64,000 nucleotides of DNA from Thinopyrum elongatum (GCA_011799875.1 CM022303.1:728334340-728398339); one strand, 5' to 3'. Shown: positions 1 to 11,926, counted from the first letter of the stretch. Numbers and translations are program-made. The notes: generated by a model not told the origin, from the sequence alone.

Positions 1-279
1 TATGATATTGTCCAATAATTATTATAGTCAAATTTCAAACTAAAGATGTGTGGTGTTTATGTATCACGCACACACATACATAGGGGCCCATGTCGTCGAG
101 TTCGCAGGGCCAGCCCTGTGAGTAACCTGCTGCAGGCCTGGTTAAAATTGAGAGCACCCTGTATATGTGTGCTTACTAGCATGAGATTTTTCCCCATACA
201 ACCTGGCCGCAATTAATGGGCAGCATGTGATTGCTTTGAAAAACAGAACAATTCTAAACAACATACGTATTAGTAAGCA
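1..279. other. Intergenic, nothing recognised
   Basis: No open frame, terminal repeat or RNA gene is visible. The right edge is the 5' flank and target site of the retroposon that follows. Confidence 0.5.
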
Positions 280-294
280 GCTAGTAGTAACTAT

Positions 295-1526
295 CGCTCC
301 CGTGACACCGGGGCGCCCCCAACCCTAGCCGGCCGGATTCCATCTGTCACCACTCCGCCGCTGCCACCGGCAGCCATTGCCGGTGGCGGCAAACGCCGGC
401 TCCGGTGACCGGACGGCCACAACTCCCATCTTCCTCTTCCTTTCCAACATTCATGGATCTGATGAGTCAATCGTGGTGGTTCTTCATCTCGTTCTCACGG
501 GCCTGGTGCTTGGGGTGTCGCCAGCGCTGATCCGCTGCGGCAAGGCTGCCCTTGCGCTGCCGCTCCGGGAGAGGCGACCGGAGCTCCTCAATCTCGTCGA
601 TCTGCCCCAACACTACCTGCCCGTCCACGTGCTCGCGCTAGGCCTCCGCTGGTGGTGTGCTGCACTTGGCTCTCACGGTGCTGCCAGCAATGGGCCGGCC
701 TTTCCGCACATGCGGTGGCCGCCGCCGGCGCTACGGTCTGCGGCTTGGTGGTGGCGATCTAGATTCGATCAGCCGGATGGTGGTGACTGCAAAATGCAGG
801 GACTTCCTATGGCTCCACGATGGCGGTGATCAACAAAAGATTTTTGGGAGGTTCATCTCTCTTGATCCGGTGGTTGATTTCGGCGATGAGATACAAATTA
901 TGGACGATGACTTGACGCAGAGGAATGGTTGTACAATGGCGGCGGTCACATCGCATGTAGCCGCTGAGATTATGGAAAAGTGGTGGCGACAACACATGGG
1001 TGACTGTGATGGTGGTGCTACTCGAGCACCTGGTCTTGAGCTTCGGGGCGAAATCCTAGGTCAACCGAGAGTGGTTATGCCTGGCAATGGCGATGTTTTT
1101 TTTACGTCGTTACCTTGTTGAAGGCATTACTCGAATATGCTCGGACTGCTTCTTCAGGGTGAAAACCTAGATTCTGACTTTATGGTTGGATCCGGTGACG
1201 GTGACACTTGAGTGTCTCTCCCTTCCTGAAGGCGTTGCTGTTGAAAAACCTCGTCGTCCATGTGATGTCATGAGATAGTTGGTGCGGATATGGTTGTTGT
1301 AGTTTGTCGATCGCACATCAGACGCTTTGGGATTTTTTTTTCTGGCCTATGCATAGCTTGGGTCTTATATGACTTTGCTAGTTGTGGGCGTGTTTTTTGC
1401 GTGCGTGTGAGTTGATGTTGGCTATGTGCTTCCTAGCTATGCAGAGGCCGGGTGTATGCTCATTGTGTTATGTATCTTCTTGATTCTTCATTTTGAGCCA
1501 ATAAAATTCACCCTTTGTCGAAAAAA
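295..1526 (+). mobile_element. LINE-derived retroposon with 15-bp TSD
   Basis: The insert is bounded by a perfect 15-bp direct repeat, GCTAGTAGTAACTAT, at 280-294 and 1527-1541, and ends in an A-run at 1521-1526. This is the signature of target-primed reverse transcription. Its 3' part (about 905-1526) is also found at 2397-3007, where it ends in the same tail (AATCCACCCTTTG-type text, then A's). The open frames inside are short and show no reverse transcriptase or endonuclease motifs, so the element is non-coding or internally deleted and was probably moved by a LINE in trans. The GC-rich 5' part (300-760) is absent from the second copy, which is 5'-truncated. Confidence 0.75.
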
Positions 1527-1615
1527 GCTAGTAGTAACTATAGTAGGGATGAAACCATCATGGCTGGCTTAACAGCCGAAAGAGCATAACCACGGGGGTA
1601 AATGAGGGAAGATGC

Positions 1616-2060
1616 CTCACTCACCGTTGTAGAGTGTGTGTCCACCTGAGATAGTAGCATCAACTTGCTTCACGGCCTTTTCTTCCAACTGCAAGCAAAC
1701 TAGTATCTGTATCTTCCGGTCTAGGCATATATAGCTTCGGTTTTCTATGACTTCGTTTTTTCGCCTGGCATGATTCTTTGTGTGTATGGATTGGTGTTGG
1801 TTGCGTAAATGCTAGTCATACATATGAGTGTTCATTGTCTTTTGTATCCCTTGATGCTACATTATCACTTCACAAAAACATCTTCTATCAGAAAAAAAGA
1901 ACTTTTAATAAGGAAACCAAAATTAAAATAAAATCAGTATACAAGTTATATTGCCTTTTTGTCGACAAGAGGTTATGATACATATGAGCAACGTTGACAT
2001 TTTGGTGAAGCTTTGGAGGGCATGCTTCGAAGCAATTAATGCTAGTGCAAAAGACTCTCT
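1616..2060 (+). repeat. Dispersed repeat, copy 1 (second copy near 44,090-44,815)
   Basis: The segment from the motif AGAGTGTGTGTCCAC (about 1630) through a LINE-like 3' tail (1740-1898) to AGCAATTAA (about 2035) recurs in the same orientation at 44,090-44,815 at roughly 85-90% identity by eye. The second copy carries an extra 272-bp MITE, and this copy shows the uninterrupted site. No coding potential is visible. Confidence 0.65.
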
Positions 2061-2396
2061 ACATCTGAAAAAGAAAAGGATGGATAAAATAGGCAAAATT
2101 TTATTCCGGTTTAAGCCATGTAATTGTGACACCATGACTGTGAAACTGTTTTCATGACAATATGAACTACATTTCATGTATAAATCCATTTTGAACTATA
2201 TTTTAACAATTGTGAAGGTCTGGCAGATTTGTCTTGCTCATCAAGGGACTTGCCGCTAAGATCCGGGCTCGTATATATAGCAATTTAAACTTGAAGGGAT
2301 GACAAGTGCTCCCACGATCCTCAGCATGGATGACAGTGGTAAGTTCTTATCTACCAGTAGTTCCTAATATGTTATGCTTAGCAAGGCATTGTTGAT

Positions 2397-3007
2397 GATG
2401 ACTTGACGTAGAGGAATGGTTGTACAGCAGCGGCGATTGCACATCGCATGTAGCTGCTGGGATCGTGAAAAAGTGGTGGCGACAACGCATGTCTGACTTT
2501 GATGGTGCTGCTACTCGAGCACCCGATCTTGAGATCCGGGGTGAAAGCCTAGGTTTGACCCCTGTTGATTATACCTAACAATGGTGATGTTTTTCTTACG
2601 TCGTTATCTTGTTGAAGGCATTGTTCGGATATGTTCGGACTGATTCTTCAGGGTGAAAACCTAGGTTCTGCTATTTGCGCTTGGATCCAGTGACGGCGGC
2701 TCTTGAGCGTTGCTCCCTTCCTGAAGGCGTTACTGTTGAAGAACCTCGTCGTCCATGATTTCATGAGATGGTTGGTGCAGATATGGTCGTCGCTGCAGTT
2801 TGTCGATCATGGATCAGATTGCTTTGTGTTTTTTTCATCGCCGATGCATAGCTCCGGTTTTATGACTTTGCTAGTTGTCGGCGTGTTTGTGTGTGTTGGC
2901 TGTGTTCATCCTAGCTATGCAGAGATCGGGTGTGTGCTCATCGTGTTTGTACCTTCTTGATTCTCTATTTTGAGTCCACAAAATCCACCCTTTGTTGGAA
3001 AAAAAGT
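2397..3007 (+). mobile_element. 5'-truncated LINE-derived retroposon, same family as 295-1526
   Basis: This is homologous to the last ~620 bp of the element at 295-1526 and ends in a short A-run (2999-3005). It is flanked by AAGGCATTGTTGA (2384-2396) and AAGGCATTGCTGA (3008-3020), a 13-bp TSD with one mismatch. The start lies inside the family consensus, so it is a 5'-truncated insertion. It does not encode a protein. Confidence 0.7.
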
Positions 3008-3020
3008 AAGGCATTGCTGA

Positions 3021-4590
3021 CTAATTATTATGGCCATCGTCTTGGTTCCACGGCTGACTAATGGGGAGTAGAATTAGTTCCATATTAATAGGCGACTAGC
3101 TGCAAAGTAAAATAGCATTTCGGATGCCATGCTGCTAATTAACATAATCAAGTATGTGCCCAGTAAAGATGTCTGCACTTACGATTACATGGTTATTTAC
3201 TTGTTCAGACAAGATCTGCAAACAAGCATGCTTGCACATTTCTGGTCCTTTAAACCACATGTTCCCCCGAAAGTAGGCGCTTCAGTTCGTCGCATCTAAC
3301 GACACTGGTTTCTTGTCCACATTGCGGGTTTAATCTGGCTGCTGGCGCTGGTCATTGCAGGGACACGTCCATGCATACATCAAGCAATTGTCTTCGGCTA
3401 ATTGGCTTGTCTGATGGCCAGCTGGTTGGCAATGGACCGTCGACCGGCCTACTTTCTCAAGCTCTGTATTAATTGCAATATGGATGTTTCCTTTAGTTAC
3501 AACATTTATCTGGTCTTAATGGAGTATGTATGTATTTTAACTGCGGCTACATGGTTAATTGTTTGATTAGACAAGTTTGAAGGCATGTATACACATATTT
3601 GCCTACTAGGAAAATAGCCCGTGCGTTGCAATGGAATAAAAAATTATTGCACTCCGACACTCATAATCCAATCACTATGATTTCTTAAAAAAAACAAGTA
3701 CGGTCAAATATCTCGAACATGAAGAAGAAATGGCATGTAAAGCTGGCCATCTTGGCAAAAAAGTCTAACGAACATATGTATTGTTCTTTTTTTGGGGTGG
3801 GAGGGGAAGGGTATGCATTGTTTGACTTGTTGGCTGTGTACAGTCCAATTTAATGTACATAGTATTGCCGAAGTTATTGAGATAAGCATCATAACTTTTA
3901 TTATCTCAGTTGGCTAAAGCAACCCATTTAAAAAGTAGCCGAAAAACAAACTATGCAATCGCTTCATCTATATGTTCAAGAGAATTGATCAAACCCTCAA
4001 AAAAAAGAGGGAATTGGTCAAAAGCAATAAAAACAGCAACAAAAACCCCCCACCGAGAGGGCTACAAGCCCATACATTCAATTCTGCCTTTTTTTTGTAT
4101 GTGGGAACATTTCAGCTCCAAACTCGGTTCCATGATTACAGAAAATGGTTTTGACATATACCTGGTGCGTGTTCAAGGAAGACAGAGTGCATCGTTTCAG
4201 AGCTTTGTTGAACATATTTTCATACTGTACAAACCTTTCTCAGTAAAGGTACAACACAACTCTATGGTTAAGTGAAGGTTTTTGTTCTTTTCCTATGAAC
4301 TTTTATTTCCGAGATCACAGTTACATGAATATCATATGGCTTACTAAGTTGAAACTATTGCCATCAGATTGTAAGACGGTACAGTCACAATGGGCCAATG
4401 TGAGAAGGGGACATCTAGCAGATAACCATTTGTTGGAACGCCATGAACAATCACACATATATCCAACAGCAGCACCCCAAAAAAAATTGTAATCGATGCC
4501 TCCAGCAGCTTCCAGCAATAACGGTTGATTAAAAAAAAAGCAACAGGCAATCCCCACCGAGCTGCACTGCGTTACCCTTATCCACAGAAT
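3021..4590. other. Intergenic, no supported gene
   Basis: Only short chance frames are present. A motif at about 3604-3634 contains CCCGTGCGTTGC, the same core as the termini of the large element at 15,515-24,708, so it may be an end of a related element. I found no partner for it. Confidence 0.4.
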
Positions 4591-4591
4591 A

Positions 4592-4597
<6 letters not shown>

Positions 4598-4641
<44 letters not shown>
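4598..4641 (+). repeat. (CT)n microsatellite
   Basis: About 22 uninterrupted CT dinucleotides lie directly upstream of a short open frame (ATG at 4666). CT tracts are common in plant 5' UTRs, but no gene is secure here. Confidence 0.9.
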
Positions 4642-4643
<2 letters not shown>

Positions 4644-4665
4644 GTACTTCTACAGCAGCCCCACC

Positions 4666-5207
4666 ATGGATGGCCTCTTCAGGAGCTCCCACAGCCGCCA
4701 GCTGTCCAAGGCCTCCCCAGGAACGGATCCGCGAGCCCGTGCCTCCTCCTTGCACATGCCCGGCCGCTCCACCGGAGCCCCCTCGCAGGTCGCGTGCCCA
4801 TCGCCCTCACCTTCACTCTTCTTCCCCTTTCCATTCTGCCCTATCCTCTCTGAATGTCTCTCTCTCTCTCTGTTCAAGTGCAGAGGAGTGCTCCGCCGTG
4901 GAGCCCGAGCTCGTCAAGCGCTTCAACTCCGCGGCCACGCCATCTTCTTCGGGCGCTCGAGCAGGAGCACGAGCTCGCCCGTGCCCCACCTCCTCTCTCT
5001 GCCACTCCGTCCGCCGCCCCCGGCACCGGTACCCGTCGCCGGCAGCTGCCATGCCCTGTCGCTGCCGCTCGCTCTGTAGCCGCGCCGCCTGCGTCGATGC
5101 AGTCAGCGCTCCCAAGCCGTTGACCCCGCGCCAGGGGACGACTATTCCCTCCCTTGCGTGCGCGCCCCAATCGCGGGTCCGTCGAGCGAAGCAGCGGTGT
5201 CCGTCGT
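4666..5207 (+). pseudogene. Possible 5' gene fragment (unidentified)
   Basis: An ATG at 4666 opens a frame beginning MDGLFRSSHSRQLSKA that runs 41 codons to a candidate splice donor (CAG|GTCGCG, near 4790). Downstream, from about 4885, a second proline/serine-rich coding-like stretch contains EPELVKRFNSAA. The CT-rich leader, the GC-rich composition and the possible donor suggest the 5' end of a gene or a captured fragment. I do not recognise the family and no downstream exons are visible. It could equally be a non-coding GC-rich stretch. Confidence 0.25.
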
Positions 5208-5910
5208 GATTGTGCGCTTATCTGATTCAGAGTTCTTCCTTCGAACCTACGGATTGTGTATTCATTTGCTCCCTGTTCCCTCGTATGCTGTTGTTGATTT
5301 CTGACGTGGCAAAGTCACCCGCAGACATAAAGTGATTGGATTGGATGCAGAGTAGCGAGGTGGGACTATTTACGAGTTTTAATCCTCGCACAGAAGTATT
5401 TTTAGCTGCTCCTCCAATCATCGTTTTAATAAAAATAATGAACTATGGGCCATGCCTGCTCGGCCCACGTGGGCGAGCACGAAACCCACGGCTTGGTCCG
5501 TCCAGTAGAGCCACCGAAGAGACCTGCTCGATATAGGACCCGTACAATGCGATCGACGTACGAAACGCTTTGACGACCAAAAAAAAGTGGAGAAACAATA
5601 CTCCTTTTAATATTAGGTAGAGAAGAGATTTGGTCAGTGGATTATAAACGTCAAAGACAGGGAAACGTCCTCGCCCACCTGACTGACATGAATGGACATA
5701 GACACTTTTGGATCCAAATTTGGTTCCCCTTCTAGAGATCAGCCTAATATTGAAAATACTTTCATTGGCCATAGGAACCAATTTATTAAACCTCGCATAT
5801 TTTACATCTTTGTTTTAAATTTCAACAATCATCATCTGGAAATTTCCCTGCCACTAAGAGAGCTCATTTCATCAAACATAAAAAATCCAAATTGAATGAC
5901 TATTAAATGA
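5208..5910. other. Intergenic, no supported gene
   Basis: Compositionally mixed sequence with no recognisable motif, terminal repeat or long frame. Confidence 0.4.
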
Positions 5911-5912
5911 TA

Positions 5913-6304
5913 CTCCCACCTATCCAAATTAATTGATGCTCCTTCAGTACTCCCTCCGTCCAGGTGCATAAGTCATCTTAGGTTGTGCACCACGACAAGG
6001 CGGAGGGAAAAACGAAAAAACTTTATGTTTATTTGCTAATTAATAGCATTGCATGTAATGAAATGACCACTGCATGTCGTGTTTGGTAGTCTTAAGTCAT
6101 TGAAAGCATAAACGCCCCACATATCTTATTGGTGGATTCCTTTATTTATGTCAAGAAACAGGAAACAAGATGAGAGTTAATGCATCACGTCTAAGTGATT
6201 TGGGATTATTTAATTTTCGTAAGGTGACTTATACACCTAGATGCAGGGAGTACTATTTTGCAAAGTTGTACTAAAGGAGTGTCAATTAATTGGATCGGAG
6301 GGAG
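5913..6304. mobile_element. Stowaway-like MITE (outer, interrupted)
   Basis: The left end CTCCCACCTATCC and right end GGATCGGAGGGAG are imperfect inverted termini of the CTCCCTCCG type, flanked by TA (5911-5912 and 6305-6306). Subterminal AATTAATTG sequences also mirror each other. A second Stowaway-like element sits inside at a TA dinucleotide. Confidence 0.7.
5950..6250. mobile_element. Stowaway-like MITE nested in another
   Basis: The 301-bp element starts CTCCCTCCGTCCAGGTGCAT and ends with its near inverse (ACACCTAGATGCAGGGAG). It is flanked by TA at 5948-5949 and 6251-6252. The termini and the TA target match the Stowaway/Mariner class. It interrupts the outer MITE. Confidence 0.8.
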
Positions 6305-6365
6305 TAATATTTTTTGAAAATCACTACACATGCTAAAGATGTTACCCGCACATTTGCATGGGTTG

Positions 6366-9152
6366 ATCTGTGATTCTCCGGGATGAGGTTTGTCGTGCGG
6401 TGCGCGATTTCCATGAAGGAAAGGGAGCCCCGACTGATTTTAATGATACGGTGTTGGTGTTGATCCCTAAGGTGAATTCACCGGAGCTGCTTACTCAATT
6501 CCGACCCATCAGTTTGTGTAATGTCCTATATAAAGTTGCTTCTAAAGTGCTGGCAAATAGGCTAAAAGTCATTTTGCCTATCCTTATTTCGGAAGAGTAG
6601 AGCGTGTTTGTTCCGGGGACACTTATTACTGATAATGTGCTTATTGCTTATGAATGTGTTCACTCCATCAGGACTAGGAAGAGGAAGACTCCGCTCTGTG
6701 CCGTCAAGTTGGATATGATGAAAGCCTATGATCGAGTGGAATGGATTTTCTTGGAACATATGTTAGCAAAGCTGGGCTTCTCTCAGGTATGGGTGGATAT
6801 GATCATGAGATGTGTTCGCACCACTCGGTTTGCGGTCAAATTAAATGGTGGTACTTCAGACTTTTTTATCCCTTCGAGAGGGCTGCGACAGGGGGATCCT
6901 TTATCCCCGTATCTTTTTCTATTATGTGTAGAAGGGTTCTCAGCGCTATTGAAGCAGGCACAAAGTGTAAAGAATATCAAAGGAGTTCGATTTGGTGGCA
7001 CTGGCCCCCATATTACCCACCTCTTGTTTGCAGATGATAGCATTGTTTTTTTGGAGGCCACCAAGGAAAATTTACTATCCCTCAAGAGGATTCTGCATAG
7101 CTATGAAGAGGCCTCGGGGCAAAAGGTAAACTTAAATAAGTCTTCAATTTATTTCGGTGGTGGATGTGATGAAAATGAGAAGTGTGCTTTAAGGAATTGT
7201 ATTGGTATTGAATCTGAAGCTCTCTCGGAGAGATATCTTGGCCTTCCTACTGTTGTTGGCAGATCAAAGGAGGGCTGCTTCAAACACACAAGAGAGAGGT
7301 CATGGGCAAAAGTTCAAGGCTTTAAAGGCCAAGGTCTGTCAAAAGCTGCGCGTGAAGTCCTAGTAAAATCGGTTCTTCAGGCAACTCCAACCTACTCCAT
7401 GAGTTGTTTCCTATTCCCCAAGAAATTGTGCCGGAACTTGACTACTATCTCCTCTAACTTTTGGTGGGGTGCAACTAATGGAGATCGAAAGGTGCACTGG
7501 ATTGCCTGGGACAAAATGTGTCTGGCCAAGAGAGCGGGCGGACTTGGTTTTCGAGATTACAAAGCTTTCAATCAGGCGCTGCTGGCTAAGCAGGCCTGGC
7601 GGCTGCTAACAGTCCCGGACTCTCTCTGTGCCCGTGTTCTTAAGGCTAGGTACTTCAAGGACTCGCATTTGCTGTCAGTTTCCTGTCCCAAAAGGGGCTC
7701 GTACACTTGGCGAAGCATTTGCCATGGCCGTGATCTATTGAAGAATGGATTGATCTGGAGGATTGGGGATGGAAGTACGATTGATGTATGGAAGGATAAT
7801 TGGATTCCTCGAAGGGGTTCCCTGAAACCTGTGGGTTTTAAATCGATGCATAATATTCACAAGGTTAGTGACCTATTGGATGAACAGGGGAAGCAATGGA
7901 ATACAAGGAAAATTGAACAAGCCTTCCATGCTACTGATGTGAATGATATTAAGCAAATTAGTGTGGGTGGACCTGGCAAGGAGGACTATGTGGCATGGAA
8001 CTTTACAAAGAATGGTGTCTTCACTGTGCGCTCGGCTTATCACCTTTGTATGGATCGGAAAAAGCTGTTGGCCAGTACTGCTGAGTGCTCTTCTTCGGTC
8101 GCAGCGCACAAAGGCTGGTTGGAGCTTTGGAGCACTGACGTGCCAAACAAGGTCAAGGTGCATAACTGGAGGCTTGCAAGGAATGGGCTTGCTACAGGTG
8201 CATAACTGGAGGCTTGCAAGGAATGGGCTTGCTACAGGTGCTGAACTACGCAAGCGATGCATCAAGCTGGGTGTGTTTTGTGTAGCTTGTGGCAGGGAGG
8301 AGTCGGCCATCCACCGCTTCTGGAGGTGTCCTCATTCGCTGCATATCTGGAAGAGGTTTGAGACAGACACATGGTTTGAAGATTCAGGCTCCACCTTCGT
8401 TCATTGAATCGCCACAGGAACTGCAAAACTGGTACTTGGAATGGTTGGGCAAAGCTTCAGAGGCTGATAAGGAACTAGTGATGATGGTAATTTATCAGTC
8501 CTGGCTCGCGCGTAATGAAGCTAAGGATGGTAAACGTATCGAGGATCCCAGCCTTGTTGCTGATAGAGCATGCCGGTTGCTAGAAGAATGGCATTCGCTG
8601 AAAGAACCACGCCAGGCGACCCATCCTCCACAGCGACAGCACTGGCAACCGCCGGACGAGGGTTGGACCAAGGCCAATGCGGATGGTGCTTATGCTAAGC
8701 TATCTGGTGAAGGAAGTGGCAGGGCAATCCTACGTGATCACCTTGGCAGGTTCATTGCTGGAGCTTGCCATTTTTTCCCGTCGGTGGCTGATCCGGAGCA
8801 TGCGGAGCTATTAGCATGTCGTCGTGTGGTGGACTTGGCGATGGAACTGGGAACATCGAGGATCATACTGGAGACAGATAACCAAGGGGTTGTTAGGAGC
8901 TTAAACGACCCAGTGCTGAATAGGTCGTCACACGGGCCTCTAATTGAAGAGATTAAAGGAAAGCTAAATTCCATGGAGCACAAGGTGATTTGGGCGCGGC
9001 GCACGGCTAATCAGGTAGCGCACCGTTTAGCGAAAGAGGGCTGTAGTTATAATCTGTGCAAAACTTGGTTACAAATTCCTCCGAATTGTATTTCACACGC
9101 TGTACTTTCGGACTTTTATGATTAAGAAACTGCAAGCCCTTCTAAAAAAAAG
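6366..9152 (+). mobile_element. 5'-truncated LINE with RT, zinc-finger and RNase H (inactive)
   Basis: This is ORF2 of a plant L1-type LINE without its endonuclease. The RT reading runs from 6370: [21 protein letters not shown], then [25 protein letters not shown] and the catalytic LLFADDS at 7021-7041. A zf-RVT region follows (about 8100-8350; CVACGREESAIHRFWRCPH), then a type-1 RNase H (8670-9060) with NADGA, PEHAELLA and LETDNQ. The frame is broken by an in-frame TAG at 6598-6600 (expected Gln before SAFVPGR), a 40-bp tandem duplication at 8158-8237 and a shift near 8390-8410. The 3' end is a very short UTR and an A-run at 9144-9152. No TSD was found. The element cannot encode a working ORF2 protein. 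Confidence 0.9.
8158..8237 (+). repeat. 40-bp perfect tandem duplication inside the LINE
   Basis: The unit beginning GTGCATAACTGGAGGCTTGC is present twice without a difference (8158-8197, 8198-8237), and GTGC follows again. Forty is not a multiple of three, so the duplication moves the frame from RT/zf-RVT into a new phase. The perfect identity suggests a recent slippage event. Confidence 0.95.
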
Positions 9153-9389
9153 AAAGGGAATATGTTTTGTGCCTGAGAGAAAAAAAATAAATTTGGGTTC
9201 TAACAAATCAAAATTGTGAACACTAATTTATTTGTATTGACACAAGGCACAAAACATCTTTTTTTTTCATGAAATTGAAATGCACGCAATGCACGGGACA
9301 TTTGCATGTCTAACTTTTTTTGCGAGAATTTTATGACATACATGAAAAATTCACGCCACGGATCATGTGCTTCCGGTGCACTACTAACT
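9153..9389. other. AT-rich spacer with short inverted repeat
   Basis: ATGTTTTGTGCCT at 9162-9174 is matched in inverse at 9245-9257. This could be a small foldback element, but no TSD is apparent. Nothing else is seen. Confidence 0.35.
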
Positions 9390-10019
9390 CTCCAGGCTCC
9401 CTAGCCTCTACATACATTCAAAATTACATATTTCACACCTCAATTAACAATCGAACAAATTTTAGATCACTCTACCGACCGATGATTCCTAGAGATCCCC
9501 TTGTTGTCAAACGTAAAGCATTATAGCATGAGCTTGCAGGAGCCAGACGTAAACAACGGCACATCTCAATGTTTGGCAGTACAGTGGTGACTAGTTCGAC
9601 TATGATGGTGTTCCTTTGAACTCTTAACTGATCGATCTCATTTGTTTGCCGAATTTTATCAAGAAATAGTTGTTAGTTGAGTGATGATGACAAACTGGAA
9701 GAAAGAAAAGAAAATGAAATATGCTTCATTTAGTTTGAGGCCTTATAGCCTTGAGCAGAAAGACGACGAAAGCGTACAGGGGCAGAGCACCATATAACTA
9801 GACAAGGTTGGTGTCCCTTGTTTGATGGTAATTCACTGAGATTGTTGATTATTGCAAATGGGTAGTTTGGGTTTTCCATTAGTACAACGGGTATGTGGGA
9901 CAAACAAACTTAGTGATAAACATTTGTGTCTATTGAAGTATCTGAAAATTGATGTTTTCGTTGCATCTAATGAACAAGAGAGGTTAGTTTCTCATAACAT
10001 CACACACTATTATTTTGAG
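9390..10019 (+). pseudogene. Relic F-box unit lacking its coding body
   Basis: The segment 9390-9815 is homologous to the upstream region of F-box copy A (10,025-10,690). Shared landmarks include CCTAGC..ACATACATT, GTTTGAGGC/TCTT and the AGACAAGG/GCGGG motif just before the A start. It is followed by 9880-10,015, which matches the 3' flank of the F-box copies (GACAAACAAACTTAGTGATA, then CATTTGTGTCTA and AACAAGAGAGGTT). The ~1.2-kb coding region expected between them is missing. The simplest reading is a tandem duplicate whose body was deleted. No protein is encoded. Confidence 0.65.
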
Positions 10020-10743
10020 GTTTAATCTCCACGCTTCCTAGCTTCAACATACATTTCTAATCTACATGTTGCGTATGTCAATTAACAATCAAACATCTCT
10101 CTAAAAAAAAAAAACAAACAAACTTTGGATCGCCTCTCCAATTGAATGACTCCTAAAATAAGTGTACAAGACCCCCCCCCCCCCCCCCCCCCCTCCCACG
10201 CCAAATTTGGAGTGCCATAGCAATTGCTAGCATGAGCTAGACTTGGACGAAAGTGGCGACATCTCGATGTTTGGGATGGCGACTAGTACGGCTATGATGG
10301 TGTTATCATCAATGGTGACTGGCGACATGGGCTACTACTTGGATTGGATATTGGTGTTCTACTTGAACCCGGACCACTTGCTAGGCGGTGCTGCTTCAGG
10401 AGCAACCAAGGAGCAATGAGGTCATCACTGCCCCTGCTGTTGACCTGTTGCACTGGCATGGTGAGGGCTAGAGGACGACATGGGTAGGCGGCGACTTGTC
10501 GTCATAGTTCTCCTCTTAAATCTAACGATCTGACTGGTTGATCTCACTTCTTGTGAGTGTTGACGATGAACTGAAAGAAAGTAAGAACGAAAATGTTTTC
10601 ATTTAGTTTGAGGTCTTGTTGTCTAGAGGAGGAAGACCTCGAAGGCGTACTTGAGGAGAGCGCCATCCAAAAGACAAGGCGGGTTACACTGGCAAAACAA
10701 ATCCCCTGTTCCACTCCTCCACTCCGCTCCCAACTCCACCACA
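10020..10743 (+). promoter_or_regulatory. Upstream region of F-box copy A
   Basis: This is the second copy of the duplicated upstream segment. It contains a 23-nt poly-C run (10,172-10,194). The last ~60 bp (AGAGCGCCATCC..AAGACAAGGCGGG) is shared with F-box copy B at about 24,790-24,830, so it probably holds the ancestral leader. No clear TATA box could be assigned. Confidence 0.45.
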
Positions 10744-11926
10744 ATGGCGCCGCCGTGCAGCCCCGACGCCCCGCCGACGGTGCAGGCGGACCTCCCGGAC
10801 CACCTGTCGGAGGAAATCCTCCTCCGCCTCACCACGGCCGCCGACCTCGCCCGGGCGTCCATGGCCGGCCCCTCCCTCCACCGCATCGTCGCCGACCATA
10901 CTTTCCTCCGTCGCTTCCGCGCCCTCCACCCGCCGCCTCTCCTGGGTATAATCTTGGGCCCCTTCCTCCCAGCCCAGCCGCCCCACCCCTCCGCCGCCGC
11001 CGCCCAAACACTCACCGGCACCGACTTCTCCTGCCCCTTCCTCCCCTCCCGCGAGCGGCGCCCTCCTCTGCGTCGCCCCCGATGGCGACGACGGCGCCCT
11101 GGTGAGGGACGCCGCCGTGTGCGACCCGCTGCACCGGCGCTACCTGCTGCTGCCTCCCGTACCCCAGGACCTGTTCGATCTGGTCTATGACTGCGAGCTC
11201 TTTCTTGCTCCTGCCGCCAGAGACGACGGCACTGACATTGCTGCACACGCTTCCATGAGATTCAGAGTCATGTGCTTGGCCAAATACCAGACCCAGCTGC
11301 TCATATTCGTCTTCTCTTCGTCAGGCCCCCATGCCGGACAATGGCAGACCGTCGCATTTGATGGTTGGAGCGCTCTGATTGCACAAGTTAGTCAAGGCGA
11401 TGATGTGCAATCCGCCACTGCATTCGGAAAGCGCTACTACGCTCACGGATGCTTCTGCTGGGAGATACCTGGGATCAACAAATTGCTCATGCTCGACATT
11501 GCTACCATGGAGTTCTCCTCCATCAACCTCCCGCCTAGTCCCTGGCGTAATTCCCAGATGGCCTTTGTGGAGGCAACGGAAGGTAGGCTTGGGGTGCTTA
11601 TTCTCAGCAACAATCGCCTCTTGTACACCATTCTGGTTAGCATTGGGGATGACCCAAAGCAGTGGCAGACGGGGGCTGTTGTCACATTGCGCCAAGATTA
11701 CTGCTATTACTTCATTGGTGTAGCTGGGGGGTACGCACTCCTACAAGGGTTTCCAGACGACGACCCGGAGTCGTCCCCCTTGTCTGAAATGCCAGACACA
11801 GACTGTTTTTCATTAAATCTCCAGACTATGAAGTTTGAGCGATTCAGTGGGACGGAGTTCATGATGCCATTTGTGGGTCAACTGTATGTGGGTTTCCCGC
11901 CATCCTTGTCTCCACCAACTATTTGA
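10744..11926 (+). pseudogene. F-box protein gene copy A (32-bp deletion frameshift)
   Basis: The N-terminal half (from ATG 10,744) contains an F-box-like segment: LPDHLSEEILLRLTTAADLA then RRFRAL. F-box proteins recruit substrates to SCF ubiquitin ligases through SKP1. Compared with copy E, about 32 bp are missing near 11,055-11,060 (after PSRE), which shifts the frame. The remainder then stays open in the +1 frame from about 11,059 to the TGA at 11,926 (VCDPLHRRYLLLPPVPQDL .. YVGFPPSLSPPTI), about 290 codons with no further stop. The C-terminal half resembles grass F-box proteins with a beta-propeller-like tail. If 11,055 were an intron boundary the gene could be live, but no GT-AG pair is seen there. 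It is most likely a recent pseudogene. Confidence 0.8.

Noticed and set aside
377..1121. Two overlapping frames of about 150 codons
   Set aside because: They lie inside the retroposon at 295-1526, show no known motif and are not kept in the second copy.
6351..9308. ACATTTGCATG at both sides of the LINE as a TSD
   Set aside because: The right copy is about 150 bp beyond the A-tail, and the surrounding CCCGTGCA-like text suggests a terminal motif of another element rather than a target duplication.
11055..11060. Intron at the frame change in F-box copy A
   Set aside because: No GT-AG pair is available; comparison with copy E shows a simple 32-bp loss.
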